Below, in pieces: positions 1 through 5,158 of a stretch of DNA of 6,431 bases. Each line of letters begins with the position of its first letter. Within the stretch, counting starts at the first letter, position 1. Origin of the DNA: JAXMCI01 sp046349435 (GTDB lineage Bacteria > Pseudomonadota > Alphaproteobacteria > Dongiales > Dongiaceae). Below the pieces are notes generated by a model that was not told the DNA's origin, made no database searches, and saw only the letters and a list, made by a program, of their open reading frames with translations. The stretch covers positions 1 through 6,431 of the forward strand of contig JAXMCI010000074.1 in the NCBI GenBank assembly GCA_046349435.1, in the 5' to 3' direction. Made by a program: the position numbers and the translations under genes.

Positions 1-1581
1 TCGGACGGCGGCTTCATCGCCCCGGGCTACCATGCCGAGCTCGACGAGCTCCGCCTGCTGCGCGACGACAGCCGGCGGCTGATCCTGGCGCTCGAGGCGC
101 GCTACCGCGAGGCGACCGGCATCGCCTCGCTGAAGATCCGGCACAACAACGTGCTCGGCTACTACGTCGAGACCACGCCGGTGCATGGCGACCGGCTGCT
201 CAAGGGCGAAGCCGCCCAGACCTTCATCCATCGCCAGACGCTGGCCGGCGCGGTGCGCTTCACCACGCTCGAGCTGGGCGAGCTGGAGCGGCGGGTCTCC
301 GGCGCCGCCGACAAGGCGCTGGCGGTCGAGCTGGCGCTGTTCGACGACCTCGTCGGCGAGGTGACGCGGCGCGGCGAGGCGGTGGCCGGCGCCGCGGCGG
401 CGCTGGCGCTGATCGACCTCGCCGCGGCGCTGGCCGAGCTGGCGGCGGCCGAGCGCTGGTGCCGGCCGGTGGTCGAGGAGGGCACCGCCTTCAGCATCGC
501 CGGCGGCCGCCACCCGGTGGTCGAGGCGGCGCTGCGGCGCAGCCAGGAGGGCCGCTTCGTCGCCAACGACTGCGCGCTCGGGCCGGAGCGGCGGCTGTGG
601 CTGGTGACCGGCCCGAACATGGCCGGCAAGTCGACCTTCCTGCGGCAGAACGCGCTGATCGCCATCCTGGCGCAGGTCGGCTCCTTCGTCCCCGCGGACT
701 CGGCCCGCATCGGCGTCGTCGACCGGCTGTTCAGCCGGGTCGGCGCGGCCGACGACCTGGCGCGCGGCCGCTCCACCTTCATGGTCGAGATGGTCGAGAC
801 CGCCGCCATCCTCAACCTGGCGACGCCGCGCTCGCTGGTCATCCTCGACGAGATCGGCCGCGGCACCGCCACCTTCGACGGCCTCTCCATCGCCTGGGCC
901 ACGGTCGAGCACCTGCACGAGGTCAATCGCTGCCGCGCGCTGTTCGCCACGCACTATCACGAGCTGACCGCGCTCGCCGCCAAGCTGCCGGCGCTGGCGC
1001 CCCACGCGCTGCGCGTCAAGGAGTGGCAGGGCGAGATCGCCTTCCTGCACGAGATCGCGCCGGGTGCGGCCGACCGCTCCTACGGCATCCACGTCGCCAA
1101 GCTGGCCGGGCTGCCGGCGGCAGTGATCGAGCGCGCCGAGGCGGTGCTGGCCGGCCTCGAGCAGGGCGAGCCGGCGGGCGCGCTCGCCCGCCTCGCCGAC
1201 GACCTGCCGCTCTTCGCCGCCGCCGCTTCCCGCCCGACGCAGGCGGTATCCGAGCCGTCGCGCGTCGAGCAGCGGCTCGCCGCGATCAACCCCGACGAGC
1301 TCAGCCCGAAGCAGGCGCTGGAGCTGCTCTACGAGCTGCGCGGGCTGCTGCGCCAGAGCTCGCCTCACGCCGTCAGCGGTGCAGCCAGCGCTTCCGGTCG
1401 GGAAGCTGGGCCTCGATCATCGCGAAGTCCGGGCGGAAGCGGATCTCGTCGAGCACGCGCGGCCGCGCGATGCGGTCCATGCGGAAGGTGCGCGGCTCGG
1501 CCTTCTCGACATCGCGGGCGAGGATGTACCAGACCGGCGGCTCGACCATCAGGCCGTGCGGCTCGATGCGCCGGACGGTGA
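1..1581 (+). CDS. mutS: DNA mismatch repair protein MutS, C-terminal part (5' end outside window)
   Basis: MutS binds mismatched or looped DNA as a dimer and uses ATP to act as a sliding clamp that recruits MutL. The window enters in frame 1 near the core/clamp domains, at the conserved stretch GFIAPGYHAELDELR, so about half the usual 850-900 residues is missing. The ATPase domain is complete and looks active: Walker A GPNMAGKST (610-636), the GAADDLARGRSTFMVEM segment (about 745-795), Walker B ending LVILDE (catalytic Asp-Glu codons 847-852), and the ATHYHEL loop with His at 952-954. After the helical IERAEAVLAGLE region comes DLPLF (1201-1215), which resembles a beta-clamp-binding motif. 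The C-terminal dimer/tetramer helix INPDELSPKQALELLYELR follows. Homologues normally end close to codon 1350-1360. Here the frame continues about 72 further residues to TGA at 1579-1581, an Arg/Ala/Gly/Ser-rich tail antisense to the next gene and unlike MutS. The true end is probably near 1360; the identity is certain. Confidence 0.97.
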   Translation, partial: SDGGFIAPGYHAELDELRLLRDDSRRLILALEARYREATGIASLKIRHNNVLGYYVETTPVHGDRLLKGEAAQTFIHRQTLAGAVRFTTLELGELERRVSGAADKALAVELALFDDLVGEVTRRGEAVAGAAAALALIDLAAALAELAAAERWCRPVVEEGTAFSIAGGRHPVVEAALRRSQEGRFVANDCALGPERRLWLVTGPNMAGKSTFLRQNALIAILAQVGSFVPADSARIGVVDRLFSRVGAADDLARGRSTFMVEMVETAAILNLATPRSLVILDEIGRGTATFDGLSIAWATVEHLHEVNRCRALFATHYHELTALAAKLPALAPHALRVKEWQGEIAFLHEIAPGAADRSYGIHVAKLAGLPAAVIERAEAVLAGLEQGEPAGALARLADDLPLFAAAASRPTQAVSEPSRVEQRLAAINPDELSPKQALELLYELRGLLRQSSPHAVSGAASASGREAGPRSSRSPGGSGSRRARAAARCGPCGRCAARPSRHRGRGCTRPAARPSGRAARCAGR

Positions 1582-2089
1582 AGCGGCCCTGGCGATCGGT
1601 GTAGTGGAAGCCGAGGCCGACGCGGCGCGAGAAGGCCTCCTCGAACATGCCCAGCAGTTCGCGCGGCGGCAACCCCGCCTGGCCGCGGATGATCTCGCTT
1701 GCCGGCGGCCCGACGATGACGCGACGGCAGAGCGCGCGCAGCTCGGCCGCCCTGGCGCGGGTCAGCCGCCGCCGAGCAGCTGGCCTGGCTGAGCGGCCGC
1801 GCCGCTCCAGGGCAGGTCGCTGGCGGCGCCGGAGAGCCGCGCCGCCAGCCAGCGAGGGCGACGACCTCGGCGATCGAGAGAGGACGGCGGTGACGCCGCG
1901 ATGGCCGTCCAGGCGGATGCCGTCGAAGCCGGCCTCGCCGGCGATCGGCATGCCGCGACTGCGCAACGCGGCGAGGTCGCGATGGAGCGTGCGCTGGCCG
2001 ACGCCGAGCTCGGCTGCCAGGGCCGCGACGGTCCCGCCGTGCCCGCGCAGCAGGTCGGCCAAGTCCATCAGCCGGTGAGCCCGCGTCAT
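1373..2089 (-). CDS. WYL-domain (YafY-like) HTH transcriptional regulator, central part out of frame
   Basis: This is a predicted DNA-binding regulator with an N-terminal helix-turn-helix and a C-terminal WYL ligand-sensing domain. The start at 2089 gives MTRAHRLMDLADLLRGHGG, and the HTH AALAAELGVGQRTLHRDLAAL matches the family; no clear ribosome binding site is visible. The C-terminal half is good WYL sequence: FEEAFSRRVGLGFHYTDRQG, RRIEPHGLMVEPPVWYILARD (WYI in place of WYL) and FRMDRIARPRV. The middle (about 1770-1882) reads as low-complexity Ser/Arg/Ala in the open frame. Shifting frame recovers the family-like LSIAEVVAL (1854-1880), and shifting again recovers WLAARLSGAASDLPWSGAA (just downstream). 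The original frame resumes at LTRARAAELRALCRR. At least three indels are therefore needed, although no stop interrupts the nominal 238-codon frame. It diverges from the ABM gene by 62 bp and probably controls it. It may be nonfunctional, or the sequence here may be faulty. Confidence 0.82.
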   Translation of the reverse strand: MTRAHRLMDLADLLRGHGGTVAALAAELGVGQRTLHRDLAALRSRGMPIAGEAGFDGIRLDGHRGVTAVLSRSPRSSPSLAGGAALRRRQRPALERRGRSARPAARRRLTRARAAELRALCRRVIVGPPASEIIRGQAGLPPRELLGMFEEAFSRRVGLGFHYTDRQGRFTVRRIEPHGLMVEPPVWYILARDVEKAEPRTFRMDRIARPRVLDEIRFRPDFAMIEAQLPDRKRWLHR

Positions 2090-2151
2090 TGCCGACAGTT
2101 TCGTCAGGGTTGCAAGGTGACAAGCGGCGTCACGAATTCGGGAGATCGGCG
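2090..2151. promoter_or_regulatory. Divergent control region between the WYL regulator and the ABM-like gene
   Basis: The 62-bp gap between the two divergent starts holds an inverted repeat, GTGAC (2117-2121), seven bases, then GTCAC (2129-2133). Next to the regulator start there is a repeated element, CGACAGTTTCGTCAGGG (2093-2109). On the other strand it reads as two similar units, CTGAC and CTGTC, spaced by GAAA. Either could be the regulator's operator. No convincing -35/-10 pair was found. A good ribosome binding site, GGGAG at 2140-2144, lies 7 bases before the ATG at 2152 and fixes the ABM start. Confidence 0.45.
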
Positions 2152-2551
2152 ATGAAACCAAGGTTCACCGTGGGAGTGGGCGCCCTTCCAGGCCGTCGAT
2201 GGCGTCGACGAGGCCACCGTGCTGCGCGCGGCGCGGGCCGTCCAGGTCGAGTTCCTCGACCGGCAGGGCGGCTTCATCCGGCGCGAGCTGCTCAAGGGTC
2301 CGGAAAACAGCTGGTGCGACCTGCTGTACTGGGAAACCCGCGAGGCGGTGGAGCAGGCTCAGCGCAATGCCGCAAGCATTCCCCGACGGTCGCGCTACTT
2401 CGAGCTCATGGCACCCACCGGCGGCGACGATCCCGCCGCCGGCATGCTCCACCTCGAGCAGGTCGAGAGCTACTTCTCGCCTCGGCCTGCAGGCGCGTCG
2501 CCCTCTCCCGCCCGCGCGGGAGAGGGCGACGAGCGCTCTAGGCGACGCTGA
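2152..2551 (+). pseudogene. Antibiotic biosynthesis monooxygenase (ABM)-like small protein, frameshifted
   Basis: This is a small dimeric alpha/beta-barrel-type protein of the ABM/DUF1330-like kind; the substrate is unknown. The ATG at 2152 has a good ribosome binding site (GGGAG, 2140-2144) and encodes MKPRFTV. The frame is then wrong by one base. Removing one G from the GGG at 2172-2174 joins it to EWAPFQAVDGVDEATVLRAA and on to VEFLDRQGGFIRRELL, CDLLYWETREAVEQAQ, RYFELMAPTGGDDPAAG and LHLEQVESY, all typical of this family. The corrected product would be 132 residues. A second local oddity lies at NAASIPRRSRYF (about 2368-2400): a neighbouring frame reads the more family-like SPTVA. Beyond LEQVESY the frame runs about 28 codons through a perfect hairpin to TGA at 2549-2551, overlapping the end of ohr; this tail is probably not original. 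Uncorrected, an intact downstream frame begins at the internal ATG 2219, lacking the first beta strand. It is either a pseudogene or a homopolymer error. Confidence 0.68.
2496..2531. repeat. Perfect GC-rich palindrome (hairpin) between convergent genes
   Basis: The arm GTCGCCCTCTCCCGC (2497-2511) pairs perfectly with GCGGGAGAGGGCGAC (2516-2530) across the loop CCGC; one more C-G pair at 2496/2531 gives 16 pairs. It lies 7 bp beyond the ohr stop codon and inside the 3' tail of the ABM frame. It may act as a two-way transcription barrier, but no T-run follows on either strand, so it is not a classic intrinsic terminator. CCCTCTCCC...GGGAGAGGG palindromes recur between genes in many proteobacteria (from memory), so it may be a copy of a dispersed repeat. 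Confidence 0.75.
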
Positions 2552-2966
2552 GCTTGACGTCGATGTTGTTGCGGGTGGCGTTGCTGTACGGGCAGATCTG
2601 GTGCGCCGCCTGGACCAGCGTCTCGGCCGCCGCCTTGTCGACGCCGGGCAGCGACACGGCCAGCGCCACCTCGAGACCGAAGCCGCCCTCCGAGCGCGGG
2701 CCGATGCCCACCGTGGCGGTCACGCTGACGTCGTTCGGCACCTTCGGGTGGCCGCCCTGCGACGCCACGAACTTCAGCGCGCCGATGAAGCAGGCGGCAT
2801 AGCCGGCGGCGAAGAGCTGCTCCGGGTTGTTGCCCTTGCCGCCGCCCCCGCCGAGCTCCTTCGGCGTGGCCAGCGTGACCTGGAAGCTGCCGTCCGCGGT
2901 GCGGGCCTGGCCGTCGCGGCCGCCGGTGGCGGTGGCGGTGGTGCTGTAGAGAACCTGGGTCGGCAT
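2538..2966 (-). CDS. ohr: Organic hydroperoxide resistance protein Ohr (peroxiredoxin-like peroxidase)
   Basis: Ohr is a cytoplasmic, dimeric thiol peroxidase of the Ohr/OsmC family. It reduces organic and fatty-acid hydroperoxides to alcohols, with electrons from lipoylated proteins in the enzymes studied. The 142-residue product is full length. It has the peroxidatic Cys59 in LFAAGYAACFIGAL and the resolving Cys125 in HQICPYSNATRNN, with Arg18 and Glu50 placed as the Arg/Glu pair that positions the catalytic thiolate in Xylella Ohr. The start at 2966 (MPTQVLYSTTATATGG) is preferred over the in-frame ATG five codons upstream because AAGGA (2973-2977, - strand) lies 6 bases before it and the protein then matches the family. 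A Gly-rich loop, GGGGGKGNNPEQ, lies before the active site, as is usual. The gene is divergent from ohrR and has its own promoter, with an operator over the -10. All key residues are present, so it should be active. Confidence 0.97.
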   Translation of the reverse strand: MPTQVLYSTTATATGGRDGQARTADGSFQVTLATPKELGGGGGKGNNPEQLFAAGYAACFIGALKFVASQGGHPKVPNDVSVTATVGIGPRSEGGFGLEVALAVSLPGVDKAAAETLVQAAHQICPYSNATRNNIDVKLSVA

Positions 2967-2985
2967 GGTTGGTCCTTTCATGATA

Positions 2986-3012
2986 ATCGCGAGCGATGCA
3001 ATCGCGCGCGAT
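2986..3012. promoter_or_regulatory. Probable OhrR operator I (ohr-proximal double palindrome)
   Basis: Two 12-bp near-identical units, ATCGCGAGCGAT (2986-2997) and ATCGCGCGCGAT (3001-3012), are separated by three bases. The second is a perfect palindrome and the first has one internal mismatch. The pair sits over the -10 and downstream part of the ohr promoter, where a MarR-family repressor would act. Assignment to OhrR is inference from position and from the copy near ohrR. Confidence 0.7.
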
Positions 3013-3039
3013 ATAGAAGACCCCCGGTCGTCTTGTCAA
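3010..3039 (-). promoter_or_regulatory. Predicted sigma-70-type promoter of ohr
   Basis: Read on the - strand, a perfect TTGACA -35 box (3034-3039) is followed after 18 bp by TATATC (3010-3015), 4/6 to the -10 consensus. The -10 overlaps the outer palindrome of operator I, so OhrR binding there would block RNA polymerase. The 5' untranslated leader would be roughly 35 bases, ending in the AAGGA site before the ohr start. Confidence 0.65.
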
Positions 3040-3066
3040 TTCCCTTGCGATCAAATCGCGCGCGAT
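3040..3066. promoter_or_regulatory. Probable OhrR operator II (ohrR-proximal double palindrome)
   Basis: A second ATCGCGCGCGAT (3055-3066) lies 14 bp before the ohrR ATG. Three bases before it is a weaker partner unit (3040-3051) that matches 8 of 12 positions and keeps the GCGAT half. The 12-3-12 layout therefore equals that of operator I, with centres 54 bp apart. It abuts the ohr -35 box and should allow autoregulation of ohrR. No strong ohrR promoter is visible; TTGCGA (3045-3050) with TACATC (3068-3073) is a weak candidate. Confidence 0.6.
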
Positions 3067-3080
3067 CTACATCCCGACCG

Positions 3081-3524
3081 ATGACCGCGCCCGACCCGCT
3101 CGACCGGCTGCTCTGCTTCGCCGTCTACTCGACGGGGCTGGCCTTCAACCGCGTCTACAAGCCGCTGCTCGACGCGCTCGGCCTGACCTACACGCAGTAC
3201 CTGGCGATCCTGCTGCTGGCCCAGCGCGACGGCCGCACCGTGGGCGAGCTCGGCGAGGCGCTGTTCCTCGAATCGAGCACGCTGACGCCGCTGATCAAGC
3301 GCCTGGAAGCCGGCGGCTTCGTGCGCCGCCAGCGCGACAGCACCGACGAGCGGATGGTACGCGTGACGCTGACCGAGCGGGGCCGCGAGGCCGCCGAGCG
3401 CGCCGCCTGCCTGCCGGAGCGGATCCTGGCCGCCACCGGCCTGTCGGCGGAGGAGCTGTCGCGCGCCGCCGAGGCGCTGGTCGCGATCCGCGGCAAGCTC
3501 CGGGAGAGCGCCGGCGGGGCGTGA
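3081..3524 (+). CDS. ohrR: OhrR, MarR-family organic hydroperoxide-sensing repressor
   Basis: OhrR is a dimeric winged-helix repressor of ohr and usually of itself; oxidation of an N-terminal cysteine by organic hydroperoxides releases it from DNA. The 147-residue product has the sensing cysteine Cys12 in LLCFAVYSTGLAFNRVYKPLL. The two tyrosines that contact it in the family are at Tyr36 and Tyr40 in LGLTYTQYLAILLL. The winged helix follows: TVGELGEALFLESSTLTPLIKRLEAGGFVRRQRD, then DERMVRVTLTERG with the wing arginines. A second cysteine, Cys110, lies in ERAACLPERILAATGL. Two-Cys OhrR proteins, as I recall Xanthomonas Cys127, carry it about seven residues later, where this protein has Ala117. 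The ATG at 3081 gives the normal N-terminus, but no ribosome binding site precedes it, and a weak promoter would place the transcript start almost on the ATG. It diverges from ohr, and a reductase gene follows after 54 bp. Confidence 0.95.
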   Translation: MTAPDPLDRLLCFAVYSTGLAFNRVYKPLLDALGLTYTQYLAILLLAQRDGRTVGELGEALFLESSTLTPLIKRLEAGGFVRRQRDSTDERMVRVTLTERGREAAERAACLPERILAATGLSAEELSRAAEALVAIRGKLRESAGGA

Positions 3525-3578
3525 TTTCGCCGTCGCGCGCCCCATCTCAGTCGCATCGGGCGAAGGGAGGCGGCGGCG

Positions 3579-4499
3579 ATGACGGCGACACGACGCATGG
3601 TCCTGCGCGGCGCGATGGCGGCCGCGATCGCGGCGGCGCTGCCGGCCGGACACGGCCGGGCCCAGGCTCCGGCACCGGCGACGCGGCCGGTTCCGTCGAC
3701 CGGCGAGCCCATCCCGGTCGTCGGCCTCGGCAGCTGGATCACCTTCAACGTCGGCGACGATCCGGAGCTGCGCGACGAATGCGCTGCGGTGATGGCGGCC
3801 TTCTTCGCGGGCGGCGGGCGGATGATCGATTCCTCGCCGATGTACGGCTCCGCGCAGGCGGTGATCGGCTACGGGCTGGCGAAGCTCGGCCGGCCGGCGC
3901 CGCTCCTCGCGGCGGACAAGGTGTGGACCTCCTCGGGCAGCGACGGCCCGGCGCAGATCGAGCGCTCGCGGCGCCTCTGGGGCGTGCCCCGCTTCGACCT
4001 GCTGCAGGTCCACAACCTGCTGGCCTGGGAAGAGCACTTGGAGACGCTGCTGGCGATGAAGGCGGCCGGGCAGCTCCGCTATGTCGGGATCACCACCTCC
4101 GAGGGGCGGCGGCACGCCGAGCTCGAGGCGATCATGCGGCAGCGGCCGCTCGACTTCGTCCAGGTCACCTACAACATCGTCGACCGCGAGGTCGAGGACC
4201 GCATCCTGCCGCTGGCGGCCGACCGCGGCATCGCCGTCATCGCCAACCGGCCCTTCCAGCAGGGTGCCCTGCTGCGGCGTCTCGACGGCCGGCCGCTGCC
4301 CGCCTGGGCGGCCGGGATCGGCGCCGCGAGCTGGGCGCAGTACGTCCTCAGGTTCATCGTCTCGCATCCCGCCGTGACGGTGGCGATCCCGGCGACCAGC
4401 CAGGTCGCCCATGTGCGGGAGAACCTGGCCGCCGCCGCCGGGCCGCTGCCCGACGCGGCGCTGCGCCGGCGCATGGCGGACTACGTCCGGGACCTCTGA
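3579..4499 (+). CDS. Aldo/keto reductase family oxidoreductase with Tat signal peptide
   Basis: This is a probable NAD(P)H-dependent carbonyl reductase of the AKR superfamily, predicted to be exported folded to the periplasm. The start at 3579 has a strong ribosome binding site (GGGAGG, 3565-3570) 8 bases upstream. Residues 4-30 form a Tat signal: TRRMVLRG, then a hydrophobic Ala-rich stretch ending GRAQA, with likely cleavage near residue 30. The mature part has the (beta/alpha)8-barrel signatures and the full catalytic tetrad: Asp84 and Tyr89 in MIDSSPMYGSA, Lys114 in AADKVW, and His145 in LLQVHNLL. The C-terminal cofactor segment IPATSQVAHVRENLAAA (about 270-286) is typical, although the more common IPGT reads IPAT. 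The 306 residues are normal after allowing for the signal. The gene lies 54 bp after ohrR and its stop shares one base with the next start, so it is probably co-translated with the membrane protein. The substrate is unknown; cofactor supply in the periplasm would be unusual. Confidence 0.93.
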   Translation: MTATRRMVLRGAMAAAIAAALPAGHGRAQAPAPATRPVPSTGEPIPVVGLGSWITFNVGDDPELRDECAAVMAAFFAGGGRMIDSSPMYGSAQAVIGYGLAKLGRPAPLLAADKVWTSSGSDGPAQIERSRRLWGVPRFDLLQVHNLLAWEEHLETLLAMKAAGQLRYVGITTSEGRRHAELEAIMRQRPLDFVQVTYNIVDREVEDRILPLAADRGIAVIANRPFQQGALLRRLDGRPLPAWAAGIGAASWAQYVLRFIVSHPAVTVAIPATSQVAHVRENLAAAAGPLPDAALRRRMADYVRDL

Positions 4500-5155
4500 T
4501 GGCGGAGTGGTGGACCTACTCGGCCGAGGACTTCCTGCTCTTCTCTGCGCGCACCTACTGGCGCCTCGTCGAGCGCTACAACGAGGCGCTGTGGCCGGCG
4601 CAGCTGCTGGCGCTGGCCGCCGGCGGGCTGATCCTCGCCTGCCTGACGCGGCCGCGCGCCTGGACCGGGCCGGTCGTCGCCGCCCTGCTGGCCGCCGGCT
4701 GGGCCTGGATCGCCTGGGGCTTCCTCTGGGCCCGCTACGCCGTGATCAACTGGGCGGCGGCCTATGCGGTACCGGTCTTCGCCCTGCAGGCCCTCCTGCT
4801 GCTCTGGCCGGGCAGCCGCCTCGGCTGGCGGCTCACCGCCACGGCGCGCGGCTGGATCGGCCTCGGCCTGTTCGTTGCCGGGCTGCTTGCCTACCCGCTC
4901 CTGGCCCCGGCCGGGGGCCGCCCGATCGCCGCCATGGAGCTCTTCGGCGTCATGCCCGACCCGACGGCGGTGGCGACGCTGGGGCTGCTCCTGATGGCCG
5001 CGGCGCGGCGGGCCGTGCTGCTGATGCTCGTTCCCGCCGCCTGGTGCCTCGCTGGCGGGGCGACGCTCTACGCCATGGGCTCGTCGCAGGCCTGGCTGCC
5101 GCTCGCCGCCGCGGCGCTGGCCCTGGCCGGGACGATGCTCCCGCGGACGCGCTGA
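4499..5155 (+). CDS. DUF6064-like multi-pass membrane protein
   Basis: This integral inner-membrane protein has 218 residues and unknown function. The N-terminus MAEWWTYSAEDFLLFSARTYWRLVERYNEALWP resembles, from memory, the conserved opening of DUF6064 proteins (WTY..DFLLFS.RTY.RL.E.YN..LWP). About six or seven hydrophobic segments follow, near residues 33-50, 57-77, 83-103, 118-137, 155-168, 171-191 and 199-214. A conserved-looking WARYAVINWAAAYA lies between the second and third. The start ATG overlaps the TGA of the reductase gene by one base (TGATG), so translation is probably coupled. No separate promoter is visible. Whether it works with the exported reductase, for example by feeding it electrons, cannot be told from the sequence; I see no haem- or quinone-binding motif. 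It ends three bases before the convergent lipoprotein gene. Confidence 0.82.
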   Translation: MAEWWTYSAEDFLLFSARTYWRLVERYNEALWPAQLLALAAGGLILACLTRPRAWTGPVVAALLAAGWAWIAWGFLWARYAVINWAAAYAVPVFALQALLLLWPGSRLGWRLTATARGWIGLGLFVAGLLAYPLLAPAGGRPIAAMELFGVMPDPTAVATLGLLLMAAARRAVLLMLVPAAWCLAGGATLYAMGSSQAWLPLAAAALALAGTMLPRTR

Positions 5156-5158
5156 GGC

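Noticed and set aside
162..950. Long open frame on the - strand opposite mutS
   Set aside because: Ser/Arg/Ala-rich low-complexity translation with no family resemblance; it is the antisense shadow of a very GC-rich conserved gene.
459..1604. Second long + frame over mutS
   Set aside because: Arg/Ala/Gly/Pro-rich shadow; the mutS frame carries every conserved motif over the same bases.
2090..2161. Start of the WYL regulator at 2161 instead of 2089
   Set aside because: The extra 24 residues overlap the divergent ABM start and its ribosome binding site, and the family N-terminus aligns with MTRAHRL at 2089.
2820..2860. Poly-Gly coding run (GGGGG) in ohr as a slippage or repeat site
   Set aside because: A Gly-rich loop here is normal for Ohr proteins and the frame is intact on both sides.
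2199..3080. Upstream in-frame extension of ohrR through the ohr gene
   Set aside because: It is antisense to ohr and crosses the promoter region; the family N-terminus starts at 3081.
3051..4412. 453-codon - strand frame opposite ohrR and the reductase
   Set aside because: Composition is typical of a GC-rich shadow, and it would cover two clearly real genes and the operator region.
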